Source: Flectonema sp. DT1601
Lineage: Eukaryota; Euglenozoa; Diplonemea; Diplonemida; Diplonemidae
NCBI GenBank assembly: GCA_964019425.1
Contig: OZ025837.1
Coordinates: 367,001-431,000, forward strand
Direction of reading: 5' to 3'
DNA: 64,000 nt
Position 1 is the first letter of the stretch; each line of letters opens with the position of its first letter. Positions 17,747 to 26,520 of the stretch are shown in pieces. The notes beneath the pieces are model-generated. The model made no database searches and was not told the origin of the DNA. It was given only the letters and a program-made list of their open reading frames with translations. The position numbers were made by a program, and so were the translations under genes.

Positions 17747-18327
17747 TTCTCAAAATCCCGTCAAAAATTTAGAAAAGAATAAATAATATTAATTAACCGA
17801 GTTAATGAACTGCACCTGTTGTGGAATTAAATCAAATCATAACAACACTTTTAAAGGTATCAAGAATAATAGTATTTAAGATCAGAAGGTGTAATTTATT
17901 AAAAGAGCGGATCAGAGTTGTCAGCAGAGAAGATCATGGTTGTGATGGCCTTCACTTTCTCGCTTTTCTTTTTTGGATTAGAGCAAAACCTGTTTTGAGA
18001 AGGAAGGCGTGACAAAAAAAACAAACCACACGAGGCAAGACAACAAAGACTGCTACAGAACATCGCCCGTGCAATGCGGGAACACCGTAAACGTACGTAA
18101 CCAGCAGCGCGGCGCCCGAGAAGGGAAAGGGAAAGGGGAAAAGGAAAGGGAAAGGGAGGAAGGTGTGTGTGTTGTGTATCTGAAAAAAAAGAGGCGAGAG
18201 GAAACAATTTGGCAAAAGAAAACGGTCGGTCCCAGAGGCGCGGCGCGGCGGCTCTCTAGCTTGAGCAGCCAGCCGCAAAAAGGAACAATAATAAAGATAA
18301 CAAAGGCCTCGGCAAGAAAACGATCAT
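17747..18327 (-). repeat. Full U module upstream of BTB-4
   Basis: Complete copy. U, proline-rich fragment, tail and BTB form a tandem unit of about 1.8-2.0 kb, seen three times between 16.4 and 21.5 kb. Confidence 0.85.
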
Positions 18328-18344
18328 CTTCGATGTCGTTATCT

Positions 18345-18503
18345 TCAAAGATGTGATTTTTGTGAATTACCTCCGGTTGGACTCTGACTATCTCTGAGTG
18401 ATTTCATAATCTCATCAGTTTGTCGTATATTCCAACCTTTGATTGCAGTTGGTGGTGGCAGTACAGGTTCTGGTGTTGGAGTAGGAAATCCTGTTCAGAG
18501 ACT
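18345..18503 (-). pseudogene. Proline-rich C-terminal gene fragment, copy 2
   Basis: As at 16387-16545. One extra base in the GGAAATCC stretch shifts the upstream frame relative to the other two copies, and the ending reads KSHL before the TGA. This indicates lack of constraint. Confidence 0.45.
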
Positions 18504-18565
18504 TCACTTCAGCTAATCAAATGAACGTTAGCTTGTAACTCAACAGAGATAGACACCTCATAAGA

Positions 18566-18688
18566 TTACCAACAACCACGATGACAATTACATTCACATC
18601 GCGGTATATTACACGGTATTTGCTGGGACACTAAATGATTACCAAAAGGATTCACAGAAACCTGTCTCCCAAAAGTATCTACAGGTGC
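18566..18688 (-). pseudogene. Conserved Cys tail in frame behind the BTB-5 TAG stop
   Basis: 40 sense codons plus TAA directly continue the BTB-5 frame after a TAG at 18689-18691: APVDTFGRQVSVNPFGNHLV and then PCNIPRCECNCHRGCW. There is no ATG at the front, so it can only be made by stop readthrough. Otherwise it is a relic. Confidence 0.6.
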
Positions 18689-19564
18689 CTATTTACCAAA
18701 TCGTCTCGCTGACCAGTTTTGTTCACCCGCTAAACAGGATGCCAGTATTTCGTTATCAATCGCATCCCACCTCATTGCTTTTGAAACTCCTTCTCTCGAT
18801 AAATCATGTAACACCACATTGCGAGCTACTTCCTTCTGCTCATCATCTGTTAAGGATGCTTCAATACAGACCTCCTGCATAAGTGACAACAATTCATCCT
18901 CACTTGACAGGGATTGCACTACTTCAGCTGAGAACAGTACACACACATCCTCAGCAGTAAACTCTTTGAAGGAAGAAATATTGTTTCTTGAAAGACAGCT
19001 GCCCCTCGCTAGAACTTCGTGACAAACCTTGATGAGTAACTCGCTGTGTGTCTCCCGTGACAGTCTGAGTAGTCGACACACATCACAGTCTTCGATAAGC
19101 TCAGATAAATGCCCAGAAATATCATTTAATAGTGACCTACACGTGATGTTGAATTCTAGTATTTGTCTTCCAGTTGTAACCTTATTCTCGATCAAATCCA
19201 GCAGATGATTTCTAATTTCCTCCGCCTGCAAGTAGCAAACAAGTCGGTAAATACTCTCAAGTTGTTCTAAATCGAGAGCAACGTCTACTTGTGCTCCATA
19301 CATCCAACGGATTACAAATAGGAAGTCATCCTGAGATACGAAATCAAGGTCAATAATTATATGTTTCGACACGGACTCTTTAAAATCACTCAAAGCAGAA
19401 CTAAAATATTTCGAGGCAGCTTCCACCATCATTCGATGCAACGCATAGTCAGTTCCGTTAAAGGTTACCTTCAGATCTGATGTTCTCGTATCGTTGATTG
19501 AATCTGACCGATCGATACTACAGATGGCTACTTCAGTCGTTTTTGTGGTTTGATTTGATGACAT
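18689..19564 (-). CDS. BTB/POZ protein BTB-5
   Basis: 291 aa, the shortest member. The BTB domain is at about 28-122 (SDLKVTFNGTDYALHR, RWMYGAQVDVALDLEQLES). It carries the block variants GRQILEFNITCRS (shared with BTB-8) and ISGHLSELIEDCDV (like BTB-6 and BTB-7). It ends ARRFGK at TAG, after which 40 in-frame codons of the conserved tail remain. The start MSSNQTTKTTEV abuts U module 19565-20149. Confidence 0.86.
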   Translation of the reverse strand: MSSNQTTKTTEVAICSIDRSDSINDTRTSDLKVTFNGTDYALHRMMVEAASKYFSSALSDFKESVSKHIIIDLDFVSQDDFLFVIRWMYGAQVDVALDLEQLESIYRLVCYLQAEEIRNHLLDLIENKVTTGRQILEFNITCRSLLNDISGHLSELIEDCDVCRLLRLSRETHSELLIKVCHEVLARGSCLSRNNISSFKEFTAEDVCVLFSAEVVQSLSSEDELLSLMQEVCIEASLTDDEQKEVARNVVLHDLSREGVSKAMRWDAIDNEILASCLAGEQNWSARRFGK

Positions 19565-20149
19565 TTCTCAAAATCCGTCAAAACTTTAGAAAAGAATAAA
19601 TAATATTAATTAACCGAGTTAATGAACTGCACCTGTTGTGGAATTAAATCAAATCATAACAACACTTTTAAAGGTATCAAGAATAATAGTATTTAAGATC
19701 AGAAGGTGTAATTTATTAAAAGAGCGGATCAGAGTTGGCAGCAGAGAAGATCATGGTTGTGATGGCCTTCACTTTCTCGCTTTTCTTTTTTGGATTAGAG
19801 CAAAACCTGCTTTGAGAAGGAAGGCGTGACAAAAAAAAACAAACTACACGAGGCAAGACAACAAAGACAGCTACAGAACATCGCCCGTGCAATGCGGGAA
19901 CACCGTAAACGTACGTAACCAGCAGCGTACGGCGCCCGAGAAGGGAAAGGGAAAGGGGAAAAGGAAAGGGAAAGGGAAAGGGAGGAAGGTGTGTGTGTTG
20001 TGTATCTGAAAAAAAAGAGGCGAGAGGAAACAATTTAGCAAAAGAAAACGGTCGGTCCCAGAGGCGCGGCGCGGCGGCTCTCTAGCTTGAGCAGCCAGCC
20101 GCAAAAAGGAACAATAATAAAGATAACAAAGGCCTCGGCAAGAAAACGA
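19565..20149 (-). repeat. Full U module upstream of BTB-5
   Basis: Complete copy, with a slightly longer GGGAAAGGG purine run than in the BTB-4 copy, showing length change in this run. Confidence 0.85.
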
Positions 20150-20170
20150 TCATCTTCGATGTCGTTATCT

Positions 20171-20329
20171 TCAAAGATGTGATTTTTGTGAATTACCTCC
20201 GGTTGGACTCTGACTATCTCTGAGTGATTTCATAATCTCATCAGTTTGTCGTATATTCCAACCTTTGATTGCAGTTGGTGGTGGCAGTACAGGTTCTGGT
20301 GTTGGAGTAGGAATCCTGTTCAGAGACTT
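20171..20329 (-). pseudogene. Proline-rich C-terminal gene fragment, copy 3
   Basis: The same frame as copy 1, again ending KSHL before the TGA at 20171-20173. Confidence 0.5.
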
Positions 20330-20390
20330 CACTTCAGCTAATCAAATGAACGTTAGCTTGTAACTCAACAGAGATAGACACCTCATAAGA

Positions 20391-20513
20391 TTACCAACAA
20401 CCACGATGACAATTACATCCACATCGCGGTATATTACACGGTATTTGCTGGGACACTAAATGATTACCAAAAGGATTCACAGAAACCTGTCTCCCAAAAG
20501 TATCTACAGGTGC
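20391..20513 (-). pseudogene. Conserved Cys tail in frame behind the BTB-6 TAG stop
   Basis: 40 codons in frame after the TAG at 20514-20516. It is nearly identical to 18566-18688 but reads RCGCNCHRGCW. The shared TAG context (AAA TAG GCA) suggests that BTB-5 and BTB-6 inherited it from one duplication or conversion event. Confidence 0.6.
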
Positions 20514-21473
20514 CTATTTACCAAATCGTCTCGCTGACCAGTTTTGTTCACCCGCTAAACAGGATGCCAGTATTTCGTTATCAACCGCATCCCATTTTAT
20601 TGCTTTTGAAACTCCCTCCATCGATAAATCATGTAACATCACATTGCGAGCTACTTCCTTCTGCTCATCATCTGTTAAGGATGCTTCAATACAGACCTCC
20701 TGCATAAGTGACAACAATTCATCCTCACTTGACAGGTATTCTGATGTCACTACTTCAGCTGAGAACAGTACACACACATCCTCAGCAGTAAGTCCCGTGC
20801 AGTCACCAAGATTGTTTCTTGAAAGACAGCCGCCCTCTTCTAGTTTCTCGTGACAAACCTTGATGAGTAACTCGCTGTGTGTCTCCCGTGACAGTCTGAG
20901 TAGTCGACACACATCACAGTCTTCGATAAGCTCAGATAAATGCTCAGAAATATCATTTAATAGTGACCTACACGTGATGTTGAGGTCCAGTATTTGTCTT
21001 CCAGTTGTAATTATTTTCTTGATCAAATCCAGCAGAAGATTTCTAATTTCCTCCGCCTGCAAGTAGCAAACAAGTCGGTAAATGTTCTCAAGCTGTTTTA
21101 CATCGAGAGCAACGTCTACTTTTGCTCCATACATCCAGCGGATTACAAAGAGGAAGTCATCCTGAGATACGAAATCAAGGTCAATAATTATATGTTTCGA
21201 CGCGGACTCTTCAAAGTCACTCAAAGCAGAACTAAAATATTTCGAGCTAGCTTCCACCATCATTCGATACAACTCATAGACATCTCCGATAAAGGTTACC
21301 TTCAGAGCGGAACTAAAATATTTCGAGGCAGCTTCCACCATCACTCGATGCAACGCATAGTCAGTTCCGTTAAAGGTTACCTTCAGATCTGATGTTCTCG
21401 TATCGTTGATTGAATCTGACCGATCGATACTACAGACGGCTACTTTCGTTTTTTTGGTTTCATTTGATGACAT
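20514..21473 (-). CDS. BTB/POZ protein BTB-6 with internal duplication
   Basis: 319 aa. The first strand-helix segment of the BTB domain is present twice: KVTFNGTDYALHRVMVEAAS... and then KVTFIGDVYELYRMMVEASS, each followed by KYFSSAL. This is an 81-bp duplication with diverged halves. BTB-10 carries the same arrangement. Downstream it has NNLGDCTGLTAEDV, otherwise only in BTB-3, plus HLSELIEDCDV as in BTB-7. It stops at TAG with the tail in frame behind it. The duplicated segment may disturb the BTB fold. The start is MSSNETKK beside a shortened U module. Confidence 0.85.
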   Translation of the reverse strand: MSSNETKKTKVAVCSIDRSDSINDTRTSDLKVTFNGTDYALHRVMVEAASKYFSSALKVTFIGDVYELYRMMVEASSKYFSSALSDFEESASKHIIIDLDFVSQDDFLFVIRWMYGAKVDVALDVKQLENIYRLVCYLQAEEIRNLLLDLIKKIITTGRQILDLNITCRSLLNDISEHLSELIEDCDVCRLLRLSRETHSELLIKVCHEKLEEGGCLSRNNLGDCTGLTAEDVCVLFSAEVVTSEYLSSEDELLSLMQEVCIEASLTDDEQKEVARNVMLHDLSMEGVSKAIKWDAVDNEILASCLAGEQNWSARRFGK

Positions 21474-21700
21474 TTCTCAAAATCCCGTCAAAACTTTAGA
21501 AAAGAATAAATAATATTAATTAACCGAGTTAATGAACTGCACCTGTTGTGGAATTAAATCAAATCATAACAACACTTTTAAAGGTATCAAGAATAATAGT
21601 ATTTAAGATAAGAAGGTGTAATTTATTAAAAGAGCGGATCAGAGTTAACAGCAGAGAAGATCATGGTTGTGATGGCCTTCACTTTCTCGCTTTTCTTCGT
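21474..21700 (-). repeat. Short U module upstream of BTB-6
   Basis: The BTB-proximal part only, ending CTCGCTTTTCTTCGTGTATT, where sequence switches. The same switch is seen at 31915 and 39030, so this is a second U subtype. Confidence 0.75.
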
Positions 21701-21869
21701 GTATTTTAGGAAAGAAGGTTGTTTAAAAAAAAAGGGGCGGGGGGACTTGGATAAATAAATCAAGGTTAACACGCAACAAATTAGACATGAATCATTATAA
21801 CTGGATTCTGTCCACACAAAATCGCATGCTTTAAATAAACTACCAGAGAAAGAAATGCTGTCAAGTCAA

Positions 21870-21925
21870 ATTGACCCGGGGACCACGCACTACAGGTTGA
21901 GCATCCCATGCCCTGCAGGTCGTTA
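21870..21925 (-). repeat. hAT-like terminal sequence, copy 1
   Basis: Minus strand reads CAGGGCATGGGATGCTCAAC, then CTGTAGTGCGTGGTCCCCGG. The CAG start and the TCAACCTG/CGTGG/CCCC layout resemble hAT transposon ends. It is related to 36262-36305. No partner inverted end was found nearby. Confidence 0.3.
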
Positions 21926-22049
21926 CAGCTTGAAAACATTAATGCATTAATTGGAAACCAATAAAAATCATCTGGGTGGGTAGTTACAGGGGTGAGAAAA
22001 AAAGAAAAGATAAATAACATGACAAGAATACGCTGGTTCCTAGCACACT

Positions 22050-23140
22050 ACAACTTTCTCTTTTCCTTTGTTTCAATTCTGATTCTTGCTCCCAAAAAGA
22101 CTACGTGGTCTTCACTAATCGTAGTGTCTTTGTAGTCCATCTTATAGATGCTTGGGGGTTGGAGGCTCATGCCCCCAACAAAGGAAGTCATCAATATAAC
22201 GCACCATAGTGCTATAAATCTTTGCTTTTGGAGGGGTTAACGTATCAATGTATTTACTCTCACACTGATAGCAATAAAGGTTTGCTATTAAAGGGGAAGC
22301 ATTACCACCCATCGGTATTCCTTTTGTTTGTCTATAACATTCTTTTACTTCCGATCGGTAGAATTAATGAATAATCAATACACATGTTGATATGTTCAAT
22401 GTGGTTTCGTTTCGGTAAAAAAAATATTCACTTTTTCCTTGTGAATGACGCGTTAGGTACTTCAGTTTTTTTGTAAATAAAAGCTTCTTTCACAGACTGC
22501 CGCACATTGTTCTTTAAGATAGTCATGTGTTAAGTTGCTGTACATTGTAGTAAAATCAAAAGTTTTTTGGTGGGGTAGAAGCGCTATAAATTGGGTATTT
22601 CCTTTTAATAGTTGTAATAACGTCGTCGACCGAATCAACAATGAAATATCTACGTACACCTGTACGAGCAAACTCTATACAATCTTTTATGTAAAGCACT
22701 TTGAGAATCGTTTTTAGAAAACTGACTACTTCCAACTGTACATCCGTCATTATATTTGACAAACCTCTAGCAGATAGAGCTGCTATTGTCTCTACTTTTG
22801 TATCTTTCAAACGGTTGTCTTTTTCCAAAACTTCATTTGATTCATTACTTTTTTTCTTTTTATCTTTTTCTGACGTATAAACTTCACACTTGGTGGACGT
22901 GCCAGCAATCCAACGTAGTCGGATGTCCCGGTAATTTGTGCAATTTCAAATTACCATAAAGGTAGGGCACAGACCCTGAAAATTTACTAAAATTTAATTT
23001 CTTTTTTGTCGCTTCCAAGTTTTCAAACATGTCCTTTTCTGCTAAAGAATAGGACGAAATTTCTTTTCTGAGTAATTGAAAATAAAGGGTTTTACACATT
23101 ACGCCAACATCATGGAGGGCTTTACCAATTGGTAAAGACA
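22050..23140 (-). mobile_element. PLE-C: degraded, divergent Penelope-like RT relic
   Basis: Scattered RT pieces appear in the right order on the minus strand: ALHDVGVMCK and PYLYGNLKLHK near 22.97-23.12 kb, FDFTTMYSNL near 22.54 kb, KGIPMGGNASPLIANLYCY near 22.28-22.34 kb, RYIDDFLCW near 22.17-22.20 kb, and FLGARIRIETK near 22.08 kb. It is much diverged from PLE-A and PLE-B, old, and broken in several places. No endonuclease or C-terminal protease part remains. Confidence 0.8.
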
Positions 23141-23150
23141 GGGGGGGGAA

Positions 23151-23326
23151 GTGACCAACTTCCGAGAAAAGCAAGGAGATCATGTGAGGTTGGGATTGAT
23201 ACTTATTCTGACATAGTACAATTGAGAACATTGTTCTTCGAGGTATCACAGGTGTTTATTAACATCAAAACGGTTCTATTTTATTCATCATCTGTGTTGT
23301 TGATGTTAAGAAGAAGAAGAACAGGG
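23151..23326. repeat. Copy of the BTB-12 3' flank
   Basis: Matches 39090-39250, including GGGATTGATACTTATTCTGA and the TGTTGTTGATGTTAAGAAG end that spans the BTB-12 stop codon. It is joined to GC-rich fragment GC-c. Confidence 0.7.
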
Positions 23327-23789
23327 CGCGCCGCGCGTGTTCCCCATCATCCTACTGAAAGGCCGCCTCCGTCAGAGCATAGTTGGTGCATCCCCCGCGG
23401 CCGCACAACGGAGGAACGCAAGGTCCCTGAAGCATCCTCGGGCACCAATCGTCAACACACTGTCTGTAGATGATTCTGCACTGGTCGTATCCCGGGGTCT
23501 CGCACTTGTCAAGCGTGAGAGCCGAGCAGTCCACGCCGTCGCTGGCCAACGACGCGAACATCAGCCTCACGTTCGAATCCATGTCCACTCTCTCGAGGTG
23601 GTTTCGCGGAACCTGCTTCCTGAACGACATGAACTTGTGCTTGTCCTCCCCCGCGTCGCTGATGAACTTCGGGCCGCACTGCGAAGGAGTCCAACCCTCG
23701 GTCACCAGGTAGTCCCTGAAGTCCGCGTTCAGCCCGGCCTCGCATCCCGCACACTTGTAGATGTTGATGTAGATGTAGATGTCGCACAT
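23327..23789 (-). pseudogene. GC-rich Cys-rich gene fragment GC-c
   Basis: The frame 23352-23789 is almost identical to GC-b: MCDIYIYINIYKCAGCEAGL through to a stop after ALTEAAFQ. It gains two codons in the repeat at its start (extra TAGATG) and differs at a few positions. Confidence 0.6.
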
Positions 23790-23793
23790 CTTC

Positions 23794-23975
23794 TCATTAT
23801 TCTAACTGCGAACAGTACACAAACATCTTCAGCACCAAACTCTGATGGTACCGTCTTCTTGAATAGTTACATTCATGTGTTATGGTCGTACTTGATGTTC
23901 TCTTAATTACGTAAACAAAGAAGTCTTTCAAATAACACAATCACTGAAGTGTTTTCAACTTACACAGTCGCTTAT
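23794..23975 (-). repeat. R module with BTB relic
   Basis: Same as the first part of 8365-8906 but without D. The BTB scrap FSAEDVCVLFA-like is followed by R and then unique sequence up to BTB-7. Confidence 0.7.
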
Positions 23976-24119
23976 CCTGACAATGTTGCCTAAGAAGCTA
24001 ATGAGAAAATCAATAACAAGGAATTGTACAAAGTAACTCATCTGCTGTGCATCTGAAAACTAACTTTGACGGGGCTGCAACACGGAAGTATCTACTCATT
24101 GCTACAACAAAGGAGCCTT

Positions 24120-25016
24120 TTAACCAAACTCTCTCGCTTCCCAAGTGTGTTCACTCTCTAAGCAGGATGCCAGTTCTTTGTTATCAATCGCATCCCACAT
24201 CATTGCTATTAAAATCCCTTCTCTCGATAAATCATGTAACACCACATTGCGAGCTACTTCCTTCTGCTCATCATCTGTTAAGGATGCTTCAATACAGACC
24301 TCCTGCATAAGTGACAACAATTCATCCTCACTTGACAGGGATTCCACTGCTTCAGCTGAGAACAGTACACACACATCCTCAGCAGTAAACTCTTTGAAGG
24401 AAGAAATATTGTTTCTTGAAAGACAGCCGCCCTCTTCTAGTTTCTCGTGACAAACCTCGATGAGTAACTCGCTGTGTGTCTCCCGTGACAGTCTGAGTAG
24501 TCGACACACATCACAGTCTTCGATAAGCTCAGATAAATGCTCAGAAATATCATTTAATAGTGACCTACACGTGATGTTGAGGTCCAGTATTTGTCTTCCA
24601 GTTGTAATCTTATTCTTGATCAAATCCAGAAGATGATTTCTAATTTCCTCCGCCTGCAAGTAGCAAACAAGTCGGTAAATACTCTCAAGCTGTTTTACAT
24701 CGCGAGGAACGTCTACTTTTGCTCCATACATCCAGCGGATTAAAAATAGGAAGTCATTCTGAGATGCGAAATCAAGGTCAATAATTATATGTTTCGACAC
24801 GGACTCTTTAAAATCACTCAAAGCAGAACTAAAATATTTCGAGACAGCTTCCACCATCACTCGATGCAACGCATAGTCAGTTCCGTTAAAGGTTACCTTC
24901 AGATCTGATGTTCTCGTATCGTTGATTGAATCTGACCGATCGGTACTACTGACGGCTACTTCAGTCGTTTGATGACAGATGGCTACTTTCGTTTTTTTGG
25001 TTTCATTTGATGACAT
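24120..25016 (-). CDS. BTB/POZ protein BTB-7
   Basis: 298 aa. The N-terminus is a fusion of the two family start types, MSSNETKKTKVAIC and then HQTTEVAVSSTDRSDS, as if two paralogue 5' ends recombined. The BTB domain is at about 37-131 (RWMYGAKVDVPRDVK). Blocks HLSELIEDCDV (as BTB-6) and HEKLEEGGCLSRNNISSFKEF-type sequence (as BTB-2) follow. It ends WEAREFG; no Cys tail is recognisable downstream. It is preceded by a short U module. Confidence 0.86.
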   Translation of the reverse strand: MSSNETKKTKVAICHQTTEVAVSSTDRSDSINDTRTSDLKVTFNGTDYALHRVMVEAVSKYFSSALSDFKESVSKHIIIDLDFASQNDFLFLIRWMYGAKVDVPRDVKQLESIYRLVCYLQAEEIRNHLLDLIKNKITTGRQILDLNITCRSLLNDISEHLSELIEDCDVCRLLRLSRETHSELLIEVCHEKLEEGGCLSRNNISSFKEFTAEDVCVLFSAEAVESLSSEDELLSLMQEVCIEASLTDDEQKEVARNVVLHDLSREGILIAMMWDAIDNKELASCLESEHTWEAREFG

Positions 25017-25140
25017 TTCTCAAAACTTTAGAAAAGAATAAATAATATTAATTAACCGAGTTAATGAACTGCACCTGTTGTGGAATTAAATCAAATCATA
25101 ACAACACTTTTAAAGGTATCAAGAATAATAGTATTTAAAG
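25017..25140 (-). repeat. Short U module upstream of BTB-7
   Basis: The BTB-proximal about 120 bp only, ending at AATAGTATTTAAAG. This is the most truncated U copy attached to an intact BTB gene and so marks the smallest shared 5' flank. Confidence 0.75.
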
Positions 25141-25191
25141 TAGATAAGAAGGTTATTCAAAAAAAGGAAAAGTGAATCAGAGTTGACCAAC

Positions 25192-25356
25192 GTCCGAGAA
25201 AAGCAAGGACATGATCTGATGTTGGGATTGATACTTATTCTGACATAGTACAATTGAGAACATTGTTCTTCGAGGTATCACAGGTGTTTATTAACATCAA
25301 AACGGTTCTATTTTATTCATCATCTGTGTTGTTGATGTTAAGAAGAAGAAGAACAG
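25192..25356. repeat. Copy of the BTB-12 3' flank
   Basis: Same as 23151-23326 and again directly joined to a GC-rich fragment, so flank and fragment were duplicated together. Confidence 0.7.
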
Positions 25357-25755
25357 GGGTGCCCGAATACCTGTTCTGTTGTTCGCGCCGCGCGTGTTCC
25401 CCATCATCCTACTGAAAGGCCGCCTCCGACAGAGCACAGTTGGTGCATCCCCCGCGGCCGCACAACGGAGGAACGCAAGGTCCCTGAAGCATCCTCGGGC
25501 ACCAGTCGTCAACACACTGTCCGTAGATGATTCTGCACTGGTCGTATCCCGAGGTCTCGCACTTGTCAAGCGTGAGAGCCGAGCAGTCCACGCCGTCGCT
25601 GGCCAACGACGCGAACATCAGCCTCACGTTCGAATCCATGTCCACTCTCTCGAGGTGGTTTCGCGGAACCTGCTTCCTGAACGACATGAATTTGTGCTTG
25701 TCCTCCCCCGCGTCGCTGATGAACTTCGGGCCGCACTGCGAAGGAGTCCAACCAG
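25357..25755 (-). pseudogene. GC-rich Cys-rich gene fragment GC-d
   Basis: Matches GC-b from GWTPSQCGPKFISDAGED to the AAFQ stop (25409). The part upstream of GWTPS is replaced by unrelated DNA (25756-25808). Confidence 0.55.
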
Positions 25756-25808
25756 TCATCAACTTTCCGTTGATGACTCTCCACTTGAGCATATGTATCG
25801 CTGCTCAA

Positions 25809-26330
25809 CGAGTCCGTCTTCTTGAATAGTTACATTCATGTGTTATGGTCGTACTTGATGTTATCTTAATTACGTAAACAAAGAAGTCTTTCAAATAACA
25901 CAATCACTGAAGTGTTTTCAACTTACACAGTCGCTATTATCCCTCACGTGAAATCACTAATTTAGTAGTCGGTGTACCCGAAGTAGTTCTTCCTTCTTCT
26001 CGTTATTTTATGAAAACTGAAATAATAAAATATTTTGATACGTTCCGTGGAATTGTCTAAAGTACAAGTTGTCAGCAATCACCTTACTAAGTGATTGTCA
26101 ACAAGAAGTAATCACAACAACAGGCATTGTGTACAGGAGGTCCTGTCACATCTCAAACAGGAGTCGAATACTCCGATTGTTTAAATAAAATAACAATTCA
26201 ATCATGTGATTCTCATGTCAGACGATGTTGGAATCGTATCAAAATAACTCATCTGACTAACCTTTGATGGAGTTGTGAGACTTCACTTCAGTTAATCAAA
26301 TGAATGTTAGCTTGTGACTCAACAGGGACA
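25809..26330 (-). repeat. RD module, original 3' flank of BTB-8
   Basis: R (front truncated at CGTCTTCTTGAATAG) plus full D. It is followed by the BTB tail relic at 26367-26424 and then by PLE-B, beyond which BTB-8 lies. Confidence 0.75.
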
Positions 26331-26366
26331 TGAACCGATTCATCTCAAGGGTTTATAATAAATAGA

Positions 26367-26424
26367 TTAGTAGCCATAATTATGACAATTGCATGAACAC
26401 TGCGGTGTATTATGACAGGTAGAA
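26367..26424 (-). pseudogene. BTB-8 tail separated from its gene by PLE-B
   Basis: Minus-strand codons read TCHNTPQCSCNCHNYGY and a TAA at 26367-26369, matching the Cys tails of BTB-9 and BTB-11. BTB-8 itself now ends in STCHNAPQCLSDLWKTY at the far side of PLE-B, so the insertion cut between the two halves. Confidence 0.75.
26396..26423. repeat. Probable PLE-B target-site duplication, left copy
   Basis: 28 bases (AACACTGCGGTG, T, ATTATGACAGGTAGA) recur at 30611-30638 with one difference. They flank PLE-B and lie within BTB tail coding sequence. Confidence 0.7.
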
Positions 26425-26520
26425 TTTGAGTTTATTATAAAAAAGTGCACTAAAATAAAATATAACAAAGAAAAATTATAAAAACACGATTGTTCTGCTG
26501 TTCCATAATACGTAGTTTCA
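26424..26520 (-). repeat. PLE-B terminal repeat, 3' side
   Basis: AGAATTTGAGTTTATTATAA through CTGCTGTTCCATAATACG. It matches 30382-30500 with a few differences and is distinct from the PLE-A end before the shared TAGTTTCAGGAG motif. Confidence 0.75.
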
